64,000 bases of DNA. Origin: Exiguobacterium sp. TNDT2. GTDB lineage: Bacteria > Bacillota > Bacilli > Exiguobacteriales > Exiguobacteriaceae. Positions 1 to 7,328 of this stretch are shown here, one piece after another (positions within the stretch are counted from its first letter, which is position 1; the number at the start of each line of letters is the position of its first letter). The position numbers were made by a program, and so were the translations under genes. The DNA is taken from positions 62,001-126,000 of the forward strand of contig NZ_QLVE01000011.1 of NCBI RefSeq assembly GCF_003331145.1, given 5' to 3'. The notes beneath the pieces are model-generated. The model searched no databases. It had not been told where the DNA came from and saw only the letters and a list, made by a program, of their open reading frames with translations.

Positions 1-107
1 AAATCAAAGTCCCAGAGCACTCCGAACTCTTCTTCCTTGAGCGTCGCTTTCAGCTTCTCGACGACCGCTTCGACCGTCTGGTCCGTCTTGACCGTGTAAT
101 CAAACAT
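1..107 (-). CDS. DUF302 domain protein, N-terminal fragment
   Basis: Only the first 35 or so codons are in the window; the gene runs off the left edge. The start ATG (105-107 on the complement) follows a strong GAGGAGG ribosome binding site at 114-120. The visible peptide begins MFDYTVKTDQTVEAVVEKL and continues with EEEFGVLWDFD, the usual N-terminus of DUF302 proteins, small soluble proteins of unknown biochemical role. The family call rests on this short stretch alone. Confidence 0.7.
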   Translation of the reverse strand, partial: MFDYTVKTDQTVEAVVEKLKATLKEEEFGVLWDFD

Positions 108-278
108 GTAAATCCCTCCTCGGTTATGGTCTCTTTCGTCATGTACTCGAACTGACTGACGACAAATCGTCCGATGGCGATAAAAAGTATATGTGATTTG
201 AAACATATTTCGCGTTCGAAACGTATGAATGAGAGAAAATAGAGAAGTCCAACCTTACGTAAAGGAGAAGTGGTTGCC

Positions 279-674
279 GTGACGGTCACCGTATTTACAC
301 ATACAAGCTGCAGTTCTTCCCGTAAGACGATCGATTGGTTACGCGAACAGAACATCCCGTTCATCGAGAAGAAATTGACCGACCAAGGGATGTCGTTCAC
401 CGAGTTCAAAGACATGCTTCGCCTCACGGAGAACGGGACGACGGACCTGTTGTCCGTCCAAAAGAGTGTGTACAAACAAGCGGCGGATCAACTTGACGAG
501 ATGTCGCTCCGTGAACTGTACAGCTTCGTGGCGTCGCACCCCCAGATCTTGAAGAGTCCCATCGTCGTCGACGACAATCGAATTCAAATCGGGTTCAGCG
601 AGAAAGAGATTCGGACGTTCATCCCGCGCCATGACCGCATCGCCGAATTGAAACGATTGCTCGACAACAAGTAA
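279..674 (+). CDS. Spx/ArsC-family regulator-like protein
   Basis: A 131-residue thioredoxin-fold protein of the Spx/MgsR/ArsC family. Spx proteins bind the RNA polymerase alpha C-terminal domain and reprogram transcription under thiol stress. The N-terminus carries FTHTSCSSSRK, so the redox motif is CxxS (Cys11, Ser14) rather than the CxxC of Spx. The C-terminal part keeps the family pattern SPIVVDD, then IGFSEKEIRTFIPR. I chose GTG at 279 rather than GTG at 270 because AAAGGAG at 261-267 would lie only 2 nt from 270, and 279 gives a normal N-terminus. Which Spx paralog it is cannot be told. A disulfide switch like that of Spx is not possible with this motif. Confidence 0.8.
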   Translation: MTVTVFTHTSCSSSRKTIDWLREQNIPFIEKKLTDQGMSFTEFKDMLRLTENGTTDLLSVQKSVYKQAADQLDEMSLRELYSFVASHPQILKSPIVVDDNRIQIGFSEKEIRTFIPRHDRIAELKRLLDNK

Positions 675-675
675 G

Positions 676-702
676 AGCCCTGCCGAAGCAGAGCTCTTTT
701 TT
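676..702 (+). terminator. Rho-independent terminator after the Spx-like gene
   Basis: The hairpin GAGCCCTGC-CGAA-GCAGAGCTC (one mismatch) is followed by TTTTTT. It separates the Spx-like gene from the convergent metI. Confidence 0.8.
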
Positions 703-703
703 G

Positions 704-1366
704 TTATGCCTTCTTAAGTCGGGCCGCCAAGCGGTTGCCGAACGATTGAATCGATTGTACGAGCAGGATCAAGACGAAGATGGTCACGTACATGACTTCC
801 GGCTCAAATCGAAGATGCCCGTACTGATAGGCGATATCGCCTAGTCCACCGGCCCCGACGAGCCCGGCCATCGCGGTCGCCCCGATGAGCCCGATCGTCG
901 CAATCGTCAGACCGAGCACGATTGAGGAGCGGGCCTCCCGGATCAACACGTACCAGATGATCTTGCGGGTCGAGATGCCCATCGCCTCGTACGCCTCGAC
1001 GACCCCACGGTCGACCTCGAGCAGCGCCGACTCCATGAGCCGCGCGATATACGGTGCCGTGAACACGATGAGCGGCAACAGCACGCCTTGGACGCCGATC
1101 GTCGTCCCCATAATGAAGCGGGTGAACGGGAGGATGAAGAACAAGAGGATGATGAACGGGATGGAACGGACGACGTTGATGACGCTCGACAAGATGCCGT
1201 AGAAATAACGGTTGGCGAGTCGGCCGTTCGGTCGCGTCAAGACGAGGAGCGTCCCGAGCGGCAGTCCGATCATCGTCGAGATGACGAGCGCGATGCCGGT
1301 CATCGTGAGCGTCTGGATCGTCCCCGTCCAAATCAAATCACCCCAATTTTCCCAAAACTGAAGCAT
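704..1366 (-). CDS. metI: Methionine ABC transporter permease MetI
   Basis: Integral membrane permease of the D/L-methionine importer MetNIQ, 220 residues, the usual family length. It has several hydrophobic segments and the BPD_transp_1 coupling loop EAYEAMGISTRKIIW around residues 125-140, which contacts MetN. The start is preceded by AAGGAGGTGA on the minus strand. It overlaps the end of metN by 29 nt, which implies translational coupling. It is the last gene of the riboswitch-led metQNI operon. Confidence 0.95.
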   Translation of the reverse strand: MLQFWENWGDLIWTGTIQTLTMTGIALVISTMIGLPLGTLLVLTRPNGRLANRYFYGILSSVINVVRSIPFIILLFFILPFTRFIMGTTIGVQGVLLPLIVFTAPYIARLMESALLEVDRGVVEAYEAMGISTRKIIWYVLIREARSSIVLGLTIATIGLIGATAMAGLVGAGGLGDIAYQYGHLRFEPEVMYVTIFVLILLVQSIQSFGNRLAARLKKA

Positions 1367-2372
1367 GGTTCGTCACCTCCTTCACTTTCACACCGCTCGC
1401 CTCTAAGAAGCGGACGGCTTGATCGGTCTGGGCCTTATCGCCGTCCAAATGGACGAGCAGATTGCCGACGAGACCGCCTTTTAGCTTTTTGATGCCGCCC
1501 CCGATGATGTTCGGCAGCAAGCCGAACCGTTTCGTCAACTGGGCGAGCACGGCCTGTTCACTTTGATGGCCGATGAACGACAAGTTGACGAGCATCCCGT
1601 GCGTGCTCAATTCTTCGACGACCTCTTTCGGCACGTCGAGGTTCGTCTTCAAGAACTTGCGTGTCGTGCCGTGCTGCGGGTCCGCGAACACGTCGAGCAC
1701 GTTTCCTTCCTCGATGATTCGCCCTGCCTCGATGACGGCGACCCGGTCACAGATTCTTTCGATGACTTCCATCTCGTGCGTGATCAAAAAGATCGTCAGT
1801 CCGAGTTCACGATTGATGTCGAGCAAGAGGTCGAGGATCGACTCGGTCGTCTCCGGGTCGAGCGCGCTCGTCGCCTCGTCGCTGAGGAGGATATCCGGCT
1901 CGTGCGCTAGGGCCCGGGCGATGGCGACACGTTGCTTCTGTCCGCCCGATAGTTGTTCCGGGTAGTGTTTTCGATGCGCCGTCAATCCGACGATGTCAAG
2001 GTACTTATCCACTCGTTCACGGATCGTGCGCTTATCAAGTCCTTCGAGACGGAGCGGGATGGCGACGTTCTCTTCGACGGTCGCCGTCTTGAGCAAGTTG
2101 TAATGTTGGAAGATCATCCCGATCCGATGACGGAGTTTCGAGAGCCCTCGTTTATCGAGCTTCGTGATGTCCTGTCCCTCGATCTCGACCTGGCCCGACG
2201 TCGGGCGCTCAAGCAGATTGATCATGCGGATGAGCGTGCTCTTGCCGGCGCCACTGCGACCGATGATGCCGAAAATCTCACCTTTCTTAATCGTGAGCGA
2301 GACGTCGTCGAGTGCGGTCACAGTCCCTTTGTTCACCGTGAACGTCTTCGTGATTCCATTAAGTGCAATCAT
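1338..2372 (-). CDS. metN: Methionine ABC transporter ATPase MetN
   Basis: ATPase of the methionine importer, 344 residues. Walker A GRSGAGKST is at about 38-46, the signature LSGGQKQRV near 140, Walker B ILLSDEATS near 160 and the switch His in LITHEMEV. The last 80 or so residues form the NIL domain, the regulatory methionine-binding domain typical of MetN; it includes VNLSFIGHQSEQAVLAQL. The start has AAGGAGA upstream and lies 9 nt after the metQ stop codon. Expression is expected to fall when SAM is abundant because the operon begins with an S-box riboswitch. Confidence 0.97.
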   Translation of the reverse strand: MIALNGITKTFTVNKGTVTALDDVSLTIKKGEIFGIIGRSGAGKSTLIRMINLLERPTSGQVEIEGQDITKLDKRGLSKLRHRIGMIFQHYNLLKTATVEENVAIPLRLEGLDKRTIRERVDKYLDIVGLTAHRKHYPEQLSGGQKQRVAIARALAHEPDILLSDEATSALDPETTESILDLLLDINRELGLTIFLITHEMEVIERICDRVAVIEAGRIIEEGNVLDVFADPQHGTTRKFLKTNLDVPKEVVEELSTHGMLVNLSFIGHQSEQAVLAQLTKRFGLLPNIIGGGIKKLKGGLVGNLLVHLDGDKAQTDQAVRFLEASGVKVKEVTNHASVLGKLG

Positions 2373-2381
2373 AGGCTCTCC

Positions 2382-3203
2382 TTAAAACGCCGGGACGATC
2401 GAGCCGTTGAACGTCTCTTCGATGAACGTCCGGACCTCGTCCGAGTGATAGTACGATTTGAGCGTCGCGACGACTTCGTCATCTTTATTTTCGGTGCGGA
2501 CGACGACGTAGTTCGGATATGGGTTGTCGACCGTGTCCTCGTGGAACAAGGCATCCTCGTTGATCGACAGACCGGCACCCATCGCGAAGTTCGTGTTGAT
2601 GGCCGCGAGGGCGACTTCCGGGAGCTGGGTCGGGAGCTGCGATGCCTCAAGTTCGATGAATTCAAGGTTGAGCGGGTTCTCGGCGATATCACGTTTCGTC
2701 GCCTTGTCCGTCAAGCCTTCCTTCAGCGTGATGAGACCCGCTGTCTCATAGAGACGAAGCGCCCGTAGTTCGTTCGCCGGGTCGTTCGGGACGGCGACCT
2801 TGTCGCCTTCTTTCAAGTCATCGATGTCGGTCAATTTCTCTGAGTAGAGACCCATCGGGAACGCGACGGTCTTGAACACGTCGTCGATCTTATAGCCTTT
2901 GTCTGATTTTTGCAGTTCAAGGAATGAGAGCGTCTGATAACTGTTCACGTCGAGGCTGCCCTCGGCGAGCGCCGTGTTCGGCGTATTATAGTCGTTGAAC
3001 ACTTTGATATCGAGTTCGAGCCCGTCTTCGGCAGCGAGTTCTTTCACTTTCTCGGCGATCTGTTGGTGCGGCCCGCCCGTAACGCCGATCGTGAGCGACT
3101 CCGTGCTGAGCGCCTCGCTCGCGTCTGATTGACCGCACGCCGAGAGTGCGATGGCGGCGAGTAGTGATGTTCCTACGAGTACTGTTTTCTGTTTGATGTT
3201 CAT
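2382..3203 (-). CDS. metQ: Methionine-binding lipoprotein MetQ
   Basis: Substrate-binding protein of the NlpA/MetQ family, 273 residues. It is exported and lipid-anchored: the signal peptide ends in the lipobox ALSAC with Cys23. The mature part starts the binding fold with SLTIGVTGGPHQQIAEKV and includes NSYQTLSFLELQ, NDPANELRAL and the tail Y-HSDEVRTFIEETFNGSIVPAF, all usual for MetQ. Start at 3203 (MNIKQKT) is chosen over the upstream in-frame ATG because GGAGGAGG sits 6 nt before it. It is the first gene of metQNI and follows a SAM riboswitch. Confidence 0.97.
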   Translation of the reverse strand: MNIKQKTVLVGTSLLAAIALSACGQSDASEALSTESLTIGVTGGPHQQIAEKVKELAAEDGLELDIKVFNDYNTPNTALAEGSLDVNSYQTLSFLELQKSDKGYKIDDVFKTVAFPMGLYSEKLTDIDDLKEGDKVAVPNDPANELRALRLYETAGLITLKEGLTDKATKRDIAENPLNLEFIELEASQLPTQLPEVALAAINTNFAMGAGLSINEDALFHEDTVDNPYPNYVVVRTENKDDEVVATLKSYYHSDEVRTFIEETFNGSIVPAF

Positions 3204-3228
3204 GTGTTTTTCCTCCTCCAAAATGAAA

Positions 3229-3255
3229 GCCCGCTACTCATGAAGAGTGGCGGGC
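3229..3255 (-). terminator. Riboswitch-controlled terminator before metQ
   Basis: Inverted repeat GCCCGC(C/T)ACTC...GAGTAGCGGGC, followed on the minus strand by TTTCATTTT. It lies between the S-box aptamer and the metQ ribosome binding site, so it is the expression platform: SAM binding favours this terminator. Confidence 0.85.
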
Positions 3256-3275
3256 ACGACAAGACGAAGTCGGAC

Positions 3276-3384
3276 ACGCTCATCTCCCAGACGATTTCGT
3301 CTGTTGGAATTAGCACCATGATCATAATGATCTGGTTGCCGGGTTTCATAGGGCCAGTCCCTCCACCACTCTTGATAAGCAATC
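3276..3384 (-). promoter_or_regulatory. SAM-I (S-box) riboswitch of metQNI
   Basis: Read on the minus strand the leader shows the S-box core in order: CTTATCAAGAGTGGTGGAGG, ACTGGCCCTATGAAACCCGG, CAACC, GGTGCTAATTCC and the closing AGATGAG. These are the P1, kink-turn, P2/P3 and J3/4 elements that bind S-adenosylmethionine. The metQ terminator follows directly. Established family role: transcription stops when SAM is high. Confidence 0.96.
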
Positions 3385-3403
3385 GGTCTATTTAATTGTT
3401 ATC

Positions 3404-3432
3404 ATCTTACTTTTAATTCTATTAATTGTAAA
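3404..3432 (-). promoter_or_regulatory. Promoter of the metQNI transcript
   Basis: Minus-strand -35 TTTACA (3427-3432) and -10 TAAGAT (3404-3409) with a 17-nt spacer, starting transcription just before the S-box. The -35 element overlaps the last codons of the upstream dehydrogenase gene. Confidence 0.65.
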
Positions 3433-4438
3433 GAAGTAATTGTAAATTTTCAAAAATTATTTTCAGATTTTTTTTATTGAGCGGTGCTGGCAATTGTTGC
3501 AGCTCGGTCTCTATCATGACGGCGTCGACGAGAACCGGGATATGCTCAGGTCCGACCCCGAATGCCTTGAGCGTCGTCGGGGCACCGAACCGTTTCAACC
3601 AAGCCTCCAAATACGGGGCATCGGCCGAGCGGCGCAACCGCTCTTGGACGATCAGTCCGAAGCCGACCTTGTCACCATGCAAGAAAGAGTGGCTCGATTC
3701 GAAGCGGCTGAGCGCGTTATGGACCGCATGGCCCACGGCGACCCGGGTACCGGCGTCACCAAACCCTCCGACGGCGCCGCCGATGGCGATCACATGATCG
3801 ACCGCGAAGCGGACTTCGTCACTATATGACTCAAAGGCCTCTTCACTCAAATCGAGTTCGACGAGACGACCACACTGCTCGGCCAAGGCAAGCCCGGTGT
3901 TGACGCCGGCGTCAATCGAGCTGTCCCCGCTCAAATAGCGCGCCTCGTAATACTTCGCGACCGTGTCGATGACACCGGCCCGGAAGTACTCATATGGGGA
4001 ACGTCTGATGACGCGTGAGTCGACGATGACCCGCTCGATGACGACGCGTAACAAGTCGTAGCGGTCGTAGCTGCCGTCTTCCTGGTAGACAACGCTGAGC
4101 GGCGTGAACGCGGCACAGTTCGAGGCGAGCGTCGGGATGACGATGAGCGAGACGTTCCGTTGATAGGCAACGAGTTTGGCCGTGTCGACGAGCTTCCCGC
4201 CCCCGATGGCGATCAACACATCGGCGTCAAACGGTTTGAGCCGCTCGACTTCCGAGTCCGTGCACTCTCCGCTGAACTTTGTCGCCGGATAGTCCGCGAT
4301 CGCCGGAAAGATGGCTCGGACGACATCATATCCGTTCTGACCGTGCAGGACATGGACCCGACGACCGTCAATCAAGTCGTCGAGACGGTCGAGCGCGTCA
4401 TCGGAGTGGTCGTACTCGAGCACTGCTTGACGAATCAT
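3422..4438 (-). CDS. Iron-containing alcohol dehydrogenase family, YbdH/HcxA-like 2-oxoacid reductase
   Basis: NAD(P)-dependent, metal-dependent dehydrogenase of the GldA/HcxA branch, 338 residues. Visible features are the dinucleotide-binding IGGGKLVDTAK (about 78-88), the HcxA-type IPTLASNCAAFTPLSVVY (101-118), and the metal ligands Asp158 in GVIDTVAKYYEA, His237 in VGHAVHNAL and His254 in FLHGDK. E. coli ybdH (hcxA, a hydroxycarboxylate dehydrogenase acting on 2-oxoacids) lies beside the methionine transaminase gene ybdL. Here the gene overlaps mtnE by 4 nt (ATGA) and shares its SAM riboswitch. From this I infer a substrate such as the methionine oxoacid KMTB, which is not proven. Glycerol dehydrogenase is the main alternative annotation and fits the context less well. 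Confidence 0.8.
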   Translation of the reverse strand: MIRQAVLEYDHSDDALDRLDDLIDGRRVHVLHGQNGYDVVRAIFPAIADYPATKFSGECTDSEVERLKPFDADVLIAIGGGKLVDTAKLVAYQRNVSLIVIPTLASNCAAFTPLSVVYQEDGSYDRYDLLRVVIERVIVDSRVIRRSPYEYFRAGVIDTVAKYYEARYLSGDSSIDAGVNTGLALAEQCGRLVELDLSEEAFESYSDEVRFAVDHVIAIGGAVGGFGDAGTRVAVGHAVHNALSRFESSHSFLHGDKVGFGLIVQERLRRSADAPYLEAWLKRFGAPTTLKAFGVGPEHIPVLVDAVMIETELQQLPAPLNKKNLKIIFENLQLLLYN

Positions 4439-5610
4439 GCCCGCACCTCCTCATAGGCGGCAAACAACCGCTCGATTCGTTCGACAGCCTCGTCAATTTT
4501 CGGTTCCGGTGATACGAGACCGAAGCGGACGTGACCGTTCCCTTCCGAGCCGAAGAAATAGCCCGGGGTGACGGCGACACCGGCCTCGTGTAACAGTTTC
4601 CGCGAGAATGATTTGGCATCGCCCTCGGGCACTTTCGCCCAGACGAAGAACGAACCTTCCGGCGGTTCGACGGCCCAGCCGGCCCGGTTCAACCCGTCGA
4701 TCAGGCGATCTCGCCGTGCCTTGTACAGTCGTGCCAAGTCATCGCGAATGGTACGGGGCGCCTCGAGCGCGGCGACGGCCGCCACTTGGATGGCCGAGAA
4801 GACACTGACGTGGACGTGGTCCTGATACGTGTTGATCGCCTCGATGATGTCTTTGTTCCCGACGGCGAAGGCGACGCGCCATCCGGACATGTTGAACGCC
4901 TTCGACATCGTGTACACCTCGATGCCGACGTCTTTCGCGCCTTCTGCCTGCAGGAAGCTCGGCGGGACATGGCCATCGAACCCGATGCTGCCGTATGCGA
5001 AGTCGTGGACGACCATCAAGTCCCGCTCCCGGGCGAACCGAACGGTGTCGTCAAAGAAGGCTGGTGTGGCGACGGCCCCAGTCGGATTGCTCGGATAGTT
5101 CAAATACATGAGCCGCGCGCCTTCCGTGTCGAGCGTCTCGTAGTCAGGAAGGAAACCGTTCTCCTCGCGTAAGACGAGGTCGTGGACGACGGCACCGGCG
5201 AGCCGGGCACCAGAGATATAGTCAGGATAGCCCGGGTTCGGCAGCAAAATCCCGTCGCCAGGTTCAAGCACGCATTGCGGCAAGGTGATGAGCCCGGACT
5301 TGGAGCCGATGAGAATCGCGACTTCCGTCTCGGCGTCGAGCTCAACCCCGTACTCGTTCAAATAGAATGTCGCCACCGCTTGTTTCAGACGGGCCTGACC
5401 GCGGAACGGACCGTATTGATGGGTCGAGACGTCTTGGAGCGCCGTCTGGAGCGCGTCGCAGATCGGTTCGGGCGTCGGCAGGTCGGGCGTCCCTTGTCCG
5501 AGTCGAATAATGTCACGACCGGAACGTTCGAGCTCGGCCACCTCGTTCGCGAGTCCGACAAAATGTTGGGGTGGTAAAGTCTTCAGTAAGTTTGAGCGTC
5601 TGTCTGTCAT
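4435..5610 (-). CDS. mtnE: Methionine-salvage aminotransferase, MtnE-like
   Basis: Class I PLP-dependent aminotransferase, 391 residues. It has the MtnE-like opening LLKTLPPQHFVGLANEV and IRLGQGTPDLPTPEPI, NYPSNPTG (Asn175), HDFAYG (Asp203), the PLP lysine in TMSKAFNMSG (Lys237) and Arg245. MtnE transaminates 4-methylthio-2-oxobutyrate to methionine with an amino-acid donor, closing the methionine salvage pathway. Start at 5610 is supported by AGGAGG 8 nt upstream; a longer frame from 5694 would run through the terminator. It heads a two-gene operon under a SAM riboswitch, which fits methionine metabolism. YbdL-type methionine aminotransferase is an equally fair name. Confidence 0.85.
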   Translation of the reverse strand: MTDRRSNLLKTLPPQHFVGLANEVAELERSGRDIIRLGQGTPDLPTPEPICDALQTALQDVSTHQYGPFRGQARLKQAVATFYLNEYGVELDAETEVAILIGSKSGLITLPQCVLEPGDGILLPNPGYPDYISGARLAGAVVHDLVLREENGFLPDYETLDTEGARLMYLNYPSNPTGAVATPAFFDDTVRFARERDLMVVHDFAYGSIGFDGHVPPSFLQAEGAKDVGIEVYTMSKAFNMSGWRVAFAVGNKDIIEAINTYQDHVHVSVFSAIQVAAVAALEAPRTIRDDLARLYKARRDRLIDGLNRAGWAVEPPEGSFFVWAKVPEGDAKSFSRKLLHEAGVAVTPGYFFGSEGNGHVRFGLVSPEPKIDEAVERIERLFAAYEEVRA

Positions 5611-5631
5611 GAATAGTCCTCCTATGCAAAA

Positions 5632-5658
5632 AACACCCCTTTCCGCGGAAAGGGGTGT
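5632..5658 (-). terminator. Riboswitch-controlled terminator before mtnE
   Basis: Perfect hairpin ACACCCCTTTCC-GCGGAAAGGGGTGT (12-bp stem) followed by TTTTTTG on the minus strand. It lies just before the mtnE ribosome binding site and is the expression platform of the S-box upstream. Confidence 0.93.
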
Positions 5659-5685
5659 CGAGATACGGACGTATTCGAACAACCA

Positions 5686-5787
5686 CCTTTCCATCTCTCA
5701 AGGTCACCTTGCTGGAATTAGCACAGTATTGGAACAATCTGTTGCTGAAGCTTCATCGGGCCAGTCCCTCCGCTTCTCTTGATAGAA
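5686..5787 (-). promoter_or_regulatory. SAM-I (S-box) riboswitch of mtnE operon
   Basis: The minus strand shows CTATCAAGAGAAGCGGAGGG, ACTGGCCCGATGAAGC, CAGCAAC, GTGCTAATTCCAGC and the closing GAGAGATGG, which is the complete S-box consensus. It is the second SAM-I riboswitch within 2.5 kb and makes mtnE plus the dehydrogenase SAM-repressed. Confidence 0.96.
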
Positions 5788-5829
5788 AGTGTTTTTTTAT
5801 GCGATTTGTGTTTATGTAATATGCCACTT

Positions 5830-5858
5830 AGTTAACCAAACGTTCCCAACCTTGTCAA
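5830..5858 (-). promoter_or_regulatory. Promoter of the mtnE operon
   Basis: Minus-strand TTGACA (5853-5858), a 17-nt spacer and TTAACT (5830-5835). The start would lie about 40 nt before the S-box. Confidence 0.6.
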
Positions 5859-5962
5859 TCCTTTTTTGAAAATGGGGGCGACCTATTGAATCCTGCTAAA
5901 AAAACAGTCATAGTAAAAATGAACACTATATCACAAAATTTTAAGCATGAGGGGATGGACCA

Positions 5963-7063
5963 TTGGAATTAAATCGTCAATTGATTTGGAAGTTGAGCGT
6001 GATCGGCCTGATTTTGCTCGTCCTCTGGAAGGTCATCAGTGAGCCGGACACCGTTTCTCGGATGATGCATTACGCGTTTCAGTTGCTGACGCCGATCATC
6101 ATGGGGATTGCCATCGCGCTGCTCCTGAATACCGTCCTGTCCTATATAGAAGAACGGTTTCAATTAAAACGTCATCAAGGTTTGTTGATCGTCTATCTCG
6201 TCTTCATCGGGATTCTTGTCATCTCAGCGGTGACCCTGGTCCCGCGCATCTATTCGAGTCTCGTTTCACTCATCGAGGAGCTCCCGTTCTACATCCGCCA
6301 AATCGACGGTTTCCTCGCCCAGCTGAACACGTACTTGAAAGAATACAATGCGACGATCGCCCAGGCCATTGACTTTAGCCGCTTCGAGGAGCGCTATTCC
6401 GGGTGGGTCGAGACCGCCGTTTTGTCTTCGGTCAGTTATGTGTCGAGCTTTACGATGACGCTCATCAACTTCTTGATCGGAATCGTCATCTCGATTTATC
6501 TGTTGAAAGACAAAGAGGTCTTCGCCCGCATGTTCACGAGGCTGTTGTATGCGATGCTCCCCGTCGCGTCGGCCAAGACGACAATCGACATCTTCCAAGA
6601 GATGGACTATATCTTTAAGCGTTATATCATCGGAAAGTCGCTCGATTGCCTGATTATCGGGGTGATGGCCGTCATCGGGCTATTGATTATCGGGGCGCCT
6701 TATGCGCTTCTCCTCGGTGTCATCGTCGGGGTCCTCAACTTCATCCCGTATGTCGGCCCGCTGCTCGGGATGATTCCAGCGTTCATCATCACCTATTTTT
6801 ACGACCCGTTCACGGCGCTCATCGTCCTGTTGTTCATCTTCTTGCTACAACAATTCGACGGGCTCTGGCTCGGACCGAAGATTCTCGGTGACAGCGTCGG
6901 CATCACGCCGTTCTGGGTCATCACGTCGATCATCATCGGGGGTAGCCTGTTCGGACTTGTCGGGATGTTCATCAGTGTACCGGTGACGGCAATGATTCAA
7001 GTCGTGTTGTCGCGCTTGATCGACTACCGGCTCAGCCGCAAGAATTTGAATGAATTGTTATGA
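5963..7063 (+). CDS. AI-2E family transporter (UPF0118)
   Basis: Polytopic membrane protein of 366 residues from the AI-2E/UPF0118 family. Members have been linked to autoinducer-2 export or Na+/H+ exchange, so the substrate is unknown. There are hydrophobic segments at about 10-60, 70-95, 150-180, 215-300 and 310-345. The conserved C-terminal block runs VGVLNFIPYVGPLLGMIPA (about 256-274), then DGLWLGPKILGDSVG. Translation starts at TTG 5963 after GAGGGG. It has its own intergenic region and no operon partner. Confidence 0.9.
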   Translation: MELNRQLIWKLSVIGLILLVLWKVISEPDTVSRMMHYAFQLLTPIIMGIAIALLLNTVLSYIEERFQLKRHQGLLIVYLVFIGILVISAVTLVPRIYSSLVSLIEELPFYIRQIDGFLAQLNTYLKEYNATIAQAIDFSRFEERYSGWVETAVLSSVSYVSSFTMTLINFLIGIVISIYLLKDKEVFARMFTRLLYAMLPVASAKTTIDIFQEMDYIFKRYIIGKSLDCLIIGVMAVIGLLIIGAPYALLLGVIVGVLNFIPYVGPLLGMIPAFIITYFYDPFTALIVLLFIFLLQQFDGLWLGPKILGDSVGITPFWVITSIIIGGSLFGLVGMFISVPVTAMIQVVLSRLIDYRLSRKNLNELL

Positions 7064-7080
7064 CACATTGACGATTAAGG

Positions 7081-7108
7081 TTGACACATTTCACAGAAAT
7101 ATCATAAT
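7081..7108 (+). promoter_or_regulatory. Promoter of the MFS attenuator leader
   Basis: TTGACA (7081-7086), a 16-nt spacer and CATAAT (7103-7108). Transcription should start near 7115, giving a leader of about 210 nt before the MFS gene. Confidence 0.75.
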
Positions 7109-7149
7109 CTTGAAGAGAAGACAGTCCAATGCAGAAAGGAGAGGTACCG

Positions 7150-7224
7150 ATGTCAGTCATTCAACGTTCGCTCATCCAAGTCCATATTGACCGGCAGGCG
7201 CCTCTCCGTGATTTGAATTCGTAA
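7150..7224 (+). CDS. 24-residue leader peptide of an attenuator
   Basis: A small ORF with ATG at 7150 and stop TAA at 7222-7224, preceded by GAAAGGAGAGG at 7136-7145 with good spacing. The peptide reads MSVIQRSLIQVHIDRQAPLR followed by DLNS. Its codons 15-18 overlap the 5' arm of a stem (GGCAGGCGC 7193-7201) that pairs with GCGCCTGCC just past the stop (7228-7236). A terminator follows. This is the architecture of ribosome-mediated attenuators ahead of antibiotic resistance genes. The peptide matches no leader I can name. Confidence 0.7.
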   Translation: MSVIQRSLIQVHIDRQAPLRDLNS

Positions 7225-7247
7225 TGTGCGCCTGCCTTCCGAGGCAT
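7193..7247 (+). promoter_or_regulatory. Mutually exclusive leader RNA stems (attenuator)
   Basis: Four segments can pair in competing ways: GGCAGGCGC (7193-7201) with GCGCCTGCC (7228-7236); TGCCT (7233-7237) with AGGCA (7242-7246); and AGGCAT (7242-7247) with ATGCCT (7270-7275), the last inside the terminator's ascending arm. A ribosome on the leader ORF would decide which forms. The direction of control cannot be read from sequence alone. Confidence 0.6.
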
Positions 7248-7260
7248 GTCTAAGATCGTA

Positions 7261-7299
7261 GGGACGCGTATGCCTTTGTGCATATTGCGTCCCTTTTTT
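7261..7299 (+). terminator. Attenuator terminator before the MFS gene
   Basis: Hairpin GGGACGCGTATGC-CTTTGT-GCATATTGCGTCCC (one bulge) followed by TTTTTT. It lies after the leader peptide and 30 nt before the MFS start codon, so default transcription should stop here. Confidence 0.9.
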
Positions 7300-7328
7300 C
7301 ATTACATTAATTGAAGCAGGTGAACCTT

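Noticed and set aside
3200-3395. Short open frames across the metQ leader
   Set aside because: The region is the S-box aptamer and terminator, not coding.
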